64,000 nucleotides of DNA from Plotosus lineatus (lineage: Eukaryota; Chordata; Actinopteri; Siluriformes; Plotosidae), in contig CM045733.1 of NCBI GenBank assembly GCA_024760905.1, positions 39,575,001 to 39,639,000 on the forward strand, read 5' to 3'. This document shows, in pieces, positions 25,123-37,311 of this stretch. A program made the translations under genes and the position numbers. The notes beneath the pieces are model-generated. The model ran no database searches. It saw only the letters and a program-made list of their open reading frames with translations, and was not told the DNA's origin. The first letter of the stretch is position 1, and each line of letters begins with the position of its first letter.

Positions 25123-27191
25123 TAAATATAACTGAACTGGGAAGAAGGAAAGGCATGTTCAGTCTGTCATTTGTAAACAATGGAGCAGCATCATTACATC
25201 ATTACGTCAGTGTACTACGTAGGTACATCTAATCTCAAAATGTGACTTTTTTTATTTATTTATTAATTCTTTTTTTAGTCGAAAAAACATAAAACAAATG
25301 AATGTGAGTCTGGGAGTTCCTGTACTATATATATGAGGCGCTCCACCGAATGTATGCGCTTGTCGCAAGTGACGTATGGTGCTTGTGAGACAAAGTGCGG
25401 CTGATCCGGACTTCCGATCTTTCAAGTCAGCAAGTGCACGTTGAATACTTGTTTAGTATTTTTTCTTTGTTTTGATTTGGAATAAAATGTGTAGTGTTCC
25501 TAATGCATTTGTGTGTTTTTAGGATTTTGAGGTTTATTCACTTTTTAAAACCGGGGCAGTGGTGGCCTGGTGGTAAAGCGTGCTGGATCGCTGACCCTCA
25601 GCTTGGGGGTTCGAGTCCCACTCTCCACAAGCTTCTCACTGACACACCCCCCCCCCCCCCACCTGTCTATGGTGTGAGGCATGGAAAAGAACCATTGCTG
25701 ACTTTCATCAAGAGTAGGCTGCCAAGCCATCAATGTTTTTCTGCCCCTCGCTAAGGGGTCAGGGTCATTCAACATTTTCCTAATTCCCTGGGGGGGGGGG
25801 GGTTTAAGATGTCTGTGTACGCTTTTTAATATTATTAAAGTGTCGATCAACAATAATACATGCGCTCGTGAATATTTTTTTTTTTGTGTGTGTGTATACG
25901 TTTGAAACTCACCTGCGGTGTTGCATATCTGCAAAGTCTGCAATGAATTCTACCCAACCCGGTGTCAGCTGATCAAGGGCATTGGCTGGGGGGGTGCACC
26001 CCCCCACAGCAGGAGTTGACTTCCGCTGGACAAGAAATTCTGTGTATTCACAATCTTATAAATAAACTTAATGACTGTTAATGAAGAGAAAGTCGGACAT
26101 AAGTTCCACATGACTAGAGTCAAGAAGTAAACCGGAAGTTAACGTGTAACGGCACTGCGCATGTACATGCCCGAGCTGACCTATCAACAAACATAATATT
26201 ATCAGGAACCAATAATAGCTGAACACTGTCAATCAAACAAAGTGCCAATGTGAGATAAAGCACAATTTGTTAGTACCGCCTCCTGCTCCTGCACATGTGT
26301 TCGAACACAAACATGGACTCACAGAGAATGAATGGCTAAAATAATCACAAGTCATCCAGCCTGTATCTGGAGCCTAATGGTCAGTACTTTTTATAGTGTT
26401 TTTGTGCTGTAAATATGTATTAATATCTGTTTGTGCCTTTGAATAGATAAATAACTTTAGCTCAATTTGTAAATGTATTTAGCTCATGTACTTGCAGATG
26501 TAGTTTGAAATATATTTGAGAATGTTTTTGGTTGAACTATTATATTTGATTCATCTTCTGAGAGTAATTGATGAATCGTCTTCTGCTGAAAATCTGTGCT
26601 TGTTGTTGGCGTGTGATTCCATGTTGTTTATATCATATGCTGTGACATGCATGCACTATATTTTATGTAGTACTTTGTATCAATTCAGTGACGTCACGGT
26701 AACTTTGTGTAGGCGGGCACTTAGCAATGGCGGCTTTCGGGTTGATAACTTATATGACAAGCACATAAAACAAAACCGCTGTGTGTGCAATGGTTTATTT
26801 ATGATATAAAATTTAAGCCACAGTCACTTCAATAAACTATACTTAAGCTACCGCCAACTTATTTAGTCAGCGTTTCATTTCCCCTTCATGGCTTAGTTCC
26901 AATGGTCACTTGTTCAGCTCCACCCTACCCCCCCCCCCCCCCCCCCAGCCCCTGCCTACAGTGCAACCTACCTATCAGTCCAAAGGATGCTCTTACCTGC
27001 ACAAGTATGAAATATATATTTCTCCCCCTCCATCTCTTTATTCAGTTATCTTCATTACGTTACTCCCTTTGTCTCTTGATTTCTCCTTTCTTTTCCTGGA
27101 ACTATTTCTAACTATATTATTGATGCATGTGAATAAAATATTTTTCCGACTTAATGTGCTGTGCGACTGCATTGTACATATTCTGTGTATT

Positions 27192-27231
<40 letters not shown>

Positions 27232-30200
27232 TATTACCCATGATGATTTTATTTCTTTTTTCCCCAGACTTCACGTGTTTGCCGAGTACAGCAGCAGCAG
27301 GATCTGTGGAGTGCAGGTACACTATTTATTTCAGAAGATCCATCCAGTGTGGACAAAAACATCCTGACAGTACTGAGAACACTGCTCTATTACTGCTGTC
27401 CATCTTTTTTTCCCTTTGTACTACAGTTCTAAATCTTTTTCTTTTGATCAATGCATTTTTCGGACCGTAGGTTGCACAGGATTTTTAGGCGCAACAGCAA
27501 TGGACGAAACCCACCCATACACAAGGCGCACCAGATTATAAGGCAAATCAAGTGAAACAAAAGTCAAATAAGTCAAATTTGATTCAACTCATTCACAATA
27601 ACTCACCATTCTTCAATCGTAACACACAAAATATAAAATAATACACTTCATAATAACTCTCATCATTGATCAGTTGTAATAATATAAAACATTAAACTCA
27701 CTTTTTCGGTTCATTTCTCTTCCACAAATCTGTCAAATTCATCATCTTCAATGTTCAAGTTTAACAGGTGCACGAATTGGGCATAAAGCATGGATCCCTC
27801 TATTTTTAACTACATCTCATCGCATCTTCTACCACATATTCCAGGGTCGGGTCGCAGGTGGCAGCAGCCTAAGCAATGATGTCCAGATGTCCCTCTCCCC
27901 AGCCACTTCCTCCAGCTCTTCCCGGGGGGGTGGGACACACCATGGCGTTCCCAGACAAGCCGAGAGACATAGCCCCTCCAGCGTGTTTTAGGTCGACCCT
28001 GGGGTTTCTTCCCGGTTGGAAATGCCTGAAACACCACACCAGGGAGGCATCCTGACCAGATGCCTAAGCCACCTCAACTGGCCCCTCTCAATGTGGAGGA
28101 GTTGTGGCTCTACTCCAAGCTCTCCCTGGATGGTTGAGCTTCTCACCTTATCTCTAAGGGTGAGCCCCACCACCCTGCAAAGGATGCTCATTTCAGCTGC
28201 TTGTATCCGCGATCTTGTTCTTTCAGTCACTGCCCAAAGCTCCTGACCACAGGTGAGGGTTATAATTTAGATCAACTGGTAAATTGAGAGCTTTGCCTTG
28301 CGGCTCAGCTTTCTCTTCACCATGACAGACTGGTACAGGCTCCACTTTACAGCAGAGGCTACAGCGATCCCTCTGTCGATCTCCTGCTCCATCCTTCCTT
28401 CACTCGTGAACAAGACTTCGAGATACTTGAATTCCTCCACTTGAGGCAGGACCTCATTCCGGACCGGAAGGGTGCATGCCACCCTTATCTGATTGAGAAC
28501 CATGACCTTGGACTTGAAGGTGCTGATTTTCATCTTTGCAACTTCACACTCAATTGCTAATCACTCCAATGAGAGCTAGAGGTCCCAACTTGATGAAGCC
28601 AAAAGAACGTCATCCGCAAAAAGCAGAGATGAGTCGATGGCCACCAAACCATAACCCCTCAACTCCTCGGCTGCACCTAGAAATTCTGTCCATAAAAATT
28701 ATGAACAGAATCGGTGACAATGGACAGCCTTGGCGGACGCCAACCCTCACCGGTAATGAATTCGACCTGTTTTTCCCAATACAAACAAACTGGCTCCAGT
28801 GATACAGCGATCAAATGGCCCGTAGCAACGGTCTGGAACGCCGTACTCCTGGAGCACGCCTCACAGGATAGCCCAAGGGACATGGTTGAAAGCCTTTTCC
28901 AAATTCACAATACACATGTGGACAGGTTGGGCAAACTCCCATGCCCCCTCCAAGATTCTGTGGAGCGTATAGAGTTGGTCAAAAGTGCTACGGCTAGGAC
29001 AAAAAACAAATTGTTCCTCCTGAATCTGAGTTTCAATTATTGGTCGAATTCTCCTCTCCAGTACCCTTGCATAGACTTTCCCGGGGAAGCTGAGGAGTGT
29101 GGTTCCATGATAATTGGAACCAGGAACCAGAGGTACGGTCCCTGATGGCCAAGCGATGTTGTGGAGACGTGTCAACCAAGACACCAGATGCTTGACACTC
29201 CAGCATCCAGAGCCCTGAGATATTCAGGGTGGATTTCATCCATCCCCAGATCCCGACCACTGAGGTGCTTTATGATGACCTCAGTGACCTCCGCTCCAGT
29301 GAAGGGTAGACCCCCACCCAAAATCCGATGGGTCTTCCTCCTCAATGGAGGTCGTGTTGGTGAGATTGAAGAGGTCCTCAAAGTATTCCTTCCATCTCCT
29401 GACAACATCCCCAGTCGAGGTGAGTAGCTCCTCACTTCCACTGTAAACAATATTGATCTGTAAATAGTATTCATCTGCTGGTAGTCCAGAAGCTTTTTGA
29501 GGCCAACCAATAATTGCTCTCCAGGCCCTCACTGAGCTCCTCACATGCCCAAGATTTTGCATCAGCGACATCTCCGGCTGCAGCACATTTGGTCTGCTGG
29601 TACCTGTCTGCTGCCTCAGGAGTCCCACAGGCCAATAGGGCCCAATAGGCCTCCTTTTCAGCTAGATGGCCTGGTAATTTTACTTTTTTCCTGGTAATTT
29701 TGTGATATTAGATATTAGACCATGTTTTCAGTTTATATCGTGGTTTTTATAGCTTATATTTATTTATACAGCAAGGCTCAAAATACCTTAATATATCATG
29801 ATATTTCAGGATGTATATGTATAGCATGGAGTAGATATGTATAGCAAAAGTCAAAATACTATAATATGTACAACATTTTATTAAATCACAAAGTACATAT
29901 CACAAAGTACATATCACAAAGTACATCTCACAGTAAATATCACATAGCAGATAATGGCCTAAACGTTGGGTTGACCACCACGCAGGTTGTGGCTGATGCC
30001 ACGCAGGAAATCTGGAATAGATTTCCTTCCTTCCTTGTAGTCCCTCACCAGGTCGTACAGGCGAAACTGGAGCTCCATGTAGCGCCGCTTCGACCGCTTG
30101 TTCAGATGGACACCACGCTCATCCTGGAGGATGACCGCATCAACGGTGGCTGCCTCTGCCTGGAGGCACTCAATGAGCTTCCAGAAGGTGGGATTAGCAT

Positions 30201-31675
30201 GGCCCACTAGACTGGAGAACTTATTGTTCCAGCCCTCACAGATGTTGTTGGTGCGTGGCTCGTTGGCTAAGGTAGCGTGGTGCTGGTTCCACCGGTCAGG
30301 AGCAAACATGGGTCGACTGCGGCGAAGTCGGAAGAGGCTTGATGAGATGACTGAGCTGCCCAGAGACGTAAGTAGAGTCAAAATACTCAACTTAGGGCAG
30401 CAGCATCGTCGGGCATGGTGGACCGGAGATGATCCATGCCTGCCTTGACCTCCTTAAAATGTGCTTAATTGGACTCATGTTTAGTAACATTAAAAAAAAA
30501 AAAAATTCAGTTAAAAACCAACAAGTTATTTAAAAAACATATGTAGGAACAATCCTGCACAAGTGGGGACAGTTTTTAGAAAAAATTATTTTGGGGACCA
30601 GTTGACCACCCCTCTGGTCAGTTGGGGACCAGTTGACCGGGTCATTCAGTTTTGGGGACCAGTTGACCGGGGACCAGTTGTCCTCCAATCCTTTTGCACT
30701 GCACTTTGTCTGGACCTTCACCTCGGACCTGCTTGCCTTGGGTGCCCTTACCAGGGGCATAATGCCCCCGACAACATAGCTCCTCGGATCATTAGGACAT
30801 CGTACCCTCCACTACGATAAGGTGGTGATTCTAGGAGGGTTATTTATTATTATATTGTATTATATTATATTATTATGAAAAGGAAAAAATATATGAAATT
30901 TTATTATTTATTATCTATTATTCCCTCATGTGCATGGCATCGGAGATCAATAAAGACAGAGATTAGGTGGAAAAAGTATTCCGGTCGTGACGTAAACTTC
31001 TCTCAGCCACACCTTCTTAAAGTGACGGTGTCATCACTGTAACAAAGATGGCGGTGCTCATTCGCAGTGCGAGTATCGTGTTCATTACAGAACAGAGGTC
31101 ATTAATCTTAAGGAGCTATATCAGTGTAACTAAATTCAAGAAGGTTAATCCGAGGTCTCAAGAAACCTGCAGCAGTGCTTTATCCCGGTGATGAACGTGA
31201 GACTCTCATTAAGCCAGCTGAGCGTCCTGAGACACAGAAGCATCCTCGTAACAAGATAGATGGTCTGTAGAGATGGAGATTAAGTGGAAAAAGTCTTCCG
31301 GTCTCGTGACGTAAACTTCTCTCAGCCACTCACGTATTCCTCAGCGAATCACCTGACAAGGACAGCGGTAATGTGGTATTTAGACATAAGACCTGGATCC
31401 CTCTAACTTACGATCTGTTTAGACCAATATCTCGCAGTTGAAGTTCTTTGGTTATTCCACCAGAATGATGGTAAGCTCTGAATTAGCTTGCTTTACTTGA
31501 GTTTTGACGAAATCAGTGAGATTGAGTCTCGCAGCCTCATCCATACACAAGGCTCATCAGATTATAAGGCGCACGTTCAAGTTTGTTTTTTTTTTTGGGA
31601 AGGCTAAAGGCTTTTAAGTGTGCTTTATGGTCCAAAAAATACGGTATTTTTTTCAGCTAATGCATAGTGTGATAG

Positions 31676-31732
<57 letters not shown>

Positions 31733-34700
31733 ATATCGGAGGAAGATCCCGCACCTTTGAAGAGAGTGAGTCGCACCTTTAGCTACCTCAAGAACAAGAT
31801 GAGCAAAAAGAGCAAGGTGAGTATGAACGGTCTGGGCAGGGTGTGTGTGTGTGTGTGTGTTGATATGACTGGATGTTTTGTGCTCAACTTGTTTCTATAG
31901 TGTACGTAGTTAGAACTCAGCTGATGTGAATTACGACTATACTGTTGTGAAACAGATACTTCTATTAATTGACTCGACTCTATTAATTGACTAAAGGAAT
32001 TTTGACTCTGAATCGACTCACTGCAGGAAGAGAATGAAACATCTTTTCTTCTTCTGGAAAATTTAAATATATTCACAAGATTAATAAAATTATTTTATCT
32101 CTCTCTATCAATCTCAGCCTGCCTTTCTTCATCGCTTTCTCCCTTTCTCATATTCCCTGTGTGTGTGGATGTGTGTCTGTGGTTAGAATGTCTGCCTCAC
32201 AGCAAGAAGACCTTGGTTTGATTCCCAGCTCGGATATTTTTGTGTGGAGTTTGCATGTTCTTCCCATGCTTATGTGGGTTTCCTCCCACAATCTAAAAAC
32301 TTGCACAGTATGTTATTTAGCTGTTCCAAATCGCCCGTTGATGCGAGTGTGAGTAGGAATGGTTGTTTTAGTGTTGGTCCTATGATGGCCTGGCGAGTTG
32401 TTCATGGTGTACCCCACGCTCACCCGGAGTCGTCTGAGATGGGCGCTAGCCTCCCTGCCACCCTATTTAGGATTAAGCAGTTCAGAAAATGAATGAGTGT
32501 GTGTGTCAGGGATGTGATTTTTTTTTTTTTTTTTTTTTAAACCGCTAAATTTGCGGAATTTTGCTTCTTTAGAAATCTTAGATGAAAAAAAATTAAAACT
32601 ATGATTTATTTATTTATTTTTTGGTATAAGAAATCCAATTTCATATTTTTAATACTCCTATATTTACAAAGCGCTAAGCAGCCATGAAGCGGAGTATACG
32701 ATTGGTTGATCTTTCCGCAGTGACCAATGAACGTGAACATTAGTCTCTGGCACTGCAGGTTTTCATTTCTCTTGCGGCCATTTGCATGCCAATGTCGACT
32801 GAAGTTTTAAAGATGTCTGCGATTGAGCGTAAACATGCTCCACGATTTAAGGAAATTGATGAGATCGATGGAACTGGCTCGAGAAAGAAATTTCAACAGA
32901 TGTTGGAAAGAAAACTGTGGAATTTATTCAGCGATTTCATTCGGAAAATAGACCGTAGCGGGAAGGCAATATGCACATGGTGTCATGATACAATCGATTA
33001 CAGTGGGAGAGGATTTAAATCGCTTGAAAGCCACGCTAAGAGTAAGAGACATGTTTAGGAAGTCTCTACTACTCAGTATTGTACAGTGCTGTGTCATATG
33101 TTTTGATTGTGCTCAAGATTTAACACTTGAATATATTCCTGTAAATAAGTTGACTGTTCATGGATGAGTGGAATATAGGAAACAATAATTTAGTTCTTTA
33201 GAAAACAAGTGAAGACGTGTAATTCATCTTGAATGTGACAGCATACAGATGACTCTGGTCTGCTAACTGGACATTTAAGACCCTTGAATGAATAACATGT
33301 TTTTCACGGACAGTGGTTTAGAATTTTATTGTTTATGCTCAAGACTCCATCAGTTACTTATGCTATGAGGAGGATGAAAAGGACATGAATGGTATGCTAT
33401 ATTATTATTTAAGGTTTTAGATTTAGATTCAGGGTTTTTTCTGTTTCCCATGATATAACAATTATTAGTTCATGAAACTTTAATTCTTCAACATGTCTTG
33501 ATTAGATCATTTTTCGAGGAAAATATTTTGACATTTTTATTAGCACATTTTAGTGCAAAGGCAGTTTAGGTCCAGTACATTTAGAATTGAGATGACTTTA
33601 TTGCAATGGAAAATGGGTATTTAAAATGCATTGAACATTTTCTTTGTATTGTTGACTTTATTTTCATCCGAGTGCTTTCAAAGTACTAAAAAAAGCGGGG
33701 AGACCAATTAGCTCACTGTTGCTCAGTGGTCCAAAGTACTTTTTTCAGATGAAAGCAAATTTTGCATGTCATTTGGAAATCAAGGTGCCAGAGTCTGGAG
33801 GAAGACTGGGGAGAAGGAAATGCCTGAAGTCCAGTGTCAAGTACCCACAGTCAGTGATGGTCTGGGGTGGCATGCCAGCTGCTGGTGTTGGTCCACTGTG
33901 TTTTATCAAGGGCAGGGTCAATGCAGATAGCTATCAGGAGATTTTGGAGCACTTCATGCGTCCATCAGCTGAAAAGCTTTATGGAGATGAAGATTTCATT
34001 TTTCAGCACGACCTGGCACCTGCTCACAGTGCCAAAAACCACTGGTAAATGGTTTACTGACCATGGTATTACTGTGCTCAATTGGCCTGCCAACTCTCCT
34101 GATCTGAATCCCAGAGAGAATCTGTGGGATATTGTGAAGAGAAAGTTGAGAGACACCAGACCCAACACTGTGGATGAGCTTAAGGCCGCTATCGAAGCAT
34201 CCTGGGCCTCCATAACACCTCAGCAGTGCCACAGGCTAATTGCCTCCATGACACGCCGCATTGAAGCAATAATTTCTGCAAAAGGATTCCTGACCAAGTA
34301 TTGAGTGCATAACTGTACATAATTATTTGAAGGTTGACTGTTTTTGTATTAAAAGCACCTTTGTATTGGTCGGATGAAAATGCTAATTTTTTGAGATAGA
34401 AATTTTGGGTTTTCATGAGCTGTATGCCAAAATCATCAGTATTAAAACAATAAAAGACCTGAAATATTTCATTTGGTGTGCAATGAATCTAAAATATATG
34501 AAAGTTAAATTTTTATCAGTACATTACAGAAAATAATAAACTTTATCACAATATGCTAATTTTTTGAGAAGGACTAGTATATGTATATATGTGTGTGTGT
34601 CTTCAGCCTCCCTTCCCATACACTTTATATTTCTCACTCTCGGAGTGACACCACAGAGATCTTTTGTGTATGTTATGTAGCTCTCTTGTTGTGTGTTTTT

Positions 34701-34753
34701 TGCTGTACAGATTAATTTGCAGGAAGCAGAATCATGTTGTGGTTTTTCTACTG

Positions 34754-34795
<42 letters not shown>

Positions 34796-35631
34796 GAGAC
34801 AGATCGCAAATTTCCAGGAAAAAACAAAATCCTCTTATATGATGAATCTTCATCTGGATAAAGTGTCTGTGTGTGTTGATATGACTGGATGTTTTGTGCT
34901 CAACTTGTTTCTATAGTGTACGTAGTTAGAACTCAGCTGATGTGAATTAACGCGAAAATCTGTGTGTGTGTCTTTAAGATGACAGTAGGTGCAACAAGTG
35001 TTAAACACATACATGTATACACACACACACGCTCGCGTGCACCATCTAACTTCCTCTGTCTGCATGGGCAGCTTGCTGTCATGGGAAATGCAGTGTGTGA
35101 GTGTTTATGATGTCCACGTTGAGCAGGTTTATGCCACACGGCCGATCGCTGAAATTACAGAGACGGGGAGAGGTGGGTCATTTTAGGACACACACGCATC
35201 AATTATGTATTTGAGTGATGTTTATGGTCAGTATGAGTTGCTGGTATGTGTTGTTGATACAAACATTTACTGTTCCTTTTTGTTTATTTTTCTTTGTCTG
35301 TTTTCCTCCCTTCCTCTCACATTCTCTCTCCTTTCCATCCCATGTTCAGGTGAATTATTTACATCACTGTGTTTGACTGTGTTCCACTGTCTGACAAATG
35401 AAACCTGATGTGTCATCGGACTTTTAATCTCATTTAGAAAACAGCATTTAACAAATCATGCAGATTTACTGTATTCTCCAAACTGATGTCCCTGGATTTC
35501 ACTGGTGTATGTGTTGGTGTGCACATTGGGATGCACAAGTGTTGGTGTACGCATTTGCGCGTGTTTCAGGACATGCATGTTGTTGTGTGCAAGTTGATGG
35601 TTGTAGGCATCAGTGTGTGTTGGTACAGATG

Positions 35632-35670
<39 letters not shown>

Positions 35671-37155
35671 TATGTCTTAATATTTGTGTCGGTGTGTGCA
35701 TCAGTGCATATGCGTTGGTGTGTTTATTTTTATTTTTATTTGCCACATGTTTGTTTTGGTGTTGATATAAACATTGTATGGATGCACATGCACATATTGG
35801 TGCTTTCATCAATATTTGTGTGTGTGTGTGTGTGTGTGTGTAGGAAAAAGAACGTGACAAGAATAAAGATGGTAAAGAGAAGGAGAAGAAAATTTCCAAT
35901 GGTCACTTGTTCAGCTCCACCCTAACCCCACCCCCCAGCCCCTGCCTACAGTGCAACCGACCAATCAGTCCAAAGGATGCTCTTACCTGCACAAGTATGA
36001 AATATACATTTCCTCCCTCCATCTCTTTATTCAGTTATCTTCATTGCGTTACTCCTTTTGTCTCTTGATTTCTCCTTTCTTTGCCTGGAACTTTTCTAAC
36101 TATATTATTGATGCATGTGAATAAAATATTTTTCCGACTTAATGTGCTGTGCGACTGCATTGTACATATTCTGGGTATTTGTGTGTGTGTATGCACGCAG
36201 ATCCAGCTGTGTTAGGGTGGAGGGCTGGGGTGGTGGTGTGATGCAACCTTATGCAAGACTAGCTTCACACACACACACACACACACACACATCTGTGCAA
36301 ATAGGCAAATGCACATTCTGTTCTCTTGCTGCCTTTTTTTTTTTTTTAAACTTTGTTTCTTTTTCTGTCTTGTTCCTTCTTCATTTCTGCTCTACTGTTT
36401 AAATCTGCAAACCATTTCCTGTAAAAATAGAAAAAATTCAAGTCAAGCACCAGTCTAGAGGAAACATAAATAACAGCTGTCTCAAAATCTTCCAGAAAAA
36501 TAACATAAGTAGTAAAAATGAAAGGCCGCATGTAGTACATAAAGGGCTTTTCAGCAATTGTAGCAGTGGGAGTGGTATCACTAATGTACCTTAGCCTAAT
36601 TGAACCTGAAACGATTTTAGTCATTTCAGAATTTCCATTGCTTTAGTTACTTAATGCAGTATAATTTTAGTCTTATAAAATGCATTGATGTATCCTCTGG
36701 TTTTCGAAAAGATGTCTTCCCACATGGTTGGATAAGAAAGGGGAAGCTACTCACTGCATCAGCTATGGTTAAGTAACATACTGCAGCGGAAACATTAATC
36801 TCTGCAGTAATTATCCAGTCAAACACTGTTATATTTTTGATAATTAATATTTGAAATTAAATATTTTGAATGTATTCTTTTCTTTTCGGCTTTTTTCCTT
36901 TCTCAGGAGTCACCACAGCGAATCAGCTGATTCGCACATTTGATTTGGCATAGGTTTTTACGTCGGATGCACTTCCTGTCACAACCCTTTAGCAAGGGTA
37001 ACAGAAACACGCTGACGGCTTTGCAGCCTATTCTTTACGAAAGTCAGCAATAGTTCTTTTACATGAACCTCTCACCATAGACAGTGAGAGACATGGCCCA
37101 CCTTTGATAACCCAGTTAGCTGCACTGGGGGAAATATTTTGAATGTATTTATAAT

Positions 37156-37188
<33 letters not shown>

Positions 37189-37265
37189 ACACACACACAC
37201 ACGTATATACACACAGGGATCCCGCGCTACTTCGTGCTTCAATTTATGCGGCTTCAGTGCATTGC

Positions 37266-37311
<46 letters not shown>

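Larger units (their letters stand above)
18935..25325 (-). mobile_element. Tigger/pogo family D, copy D2, split by a 5.5-kb insert
   Basis: 18935-19610 and about 25127-25325 are the two halves of one D element in reverse orientation relative to D1. The left half ends GGGTAACACG and the right half begins CTGAACTGGGAAGAAG. These are contiguous in D1 (complement of 9229-9255). The break holds B2, microsatellites and a Tc1 element with an RTE inside. Confidence 0.78.

Noticed and set aside
26902..27111. The C1-like frame at 26.9 kb as an alternative akap13 exon
   Set aside because: It has no splice acceptor, lacks the first part of the exon and is frameshifted by a longer poly-C run. The exon at 35844 fits all phases.
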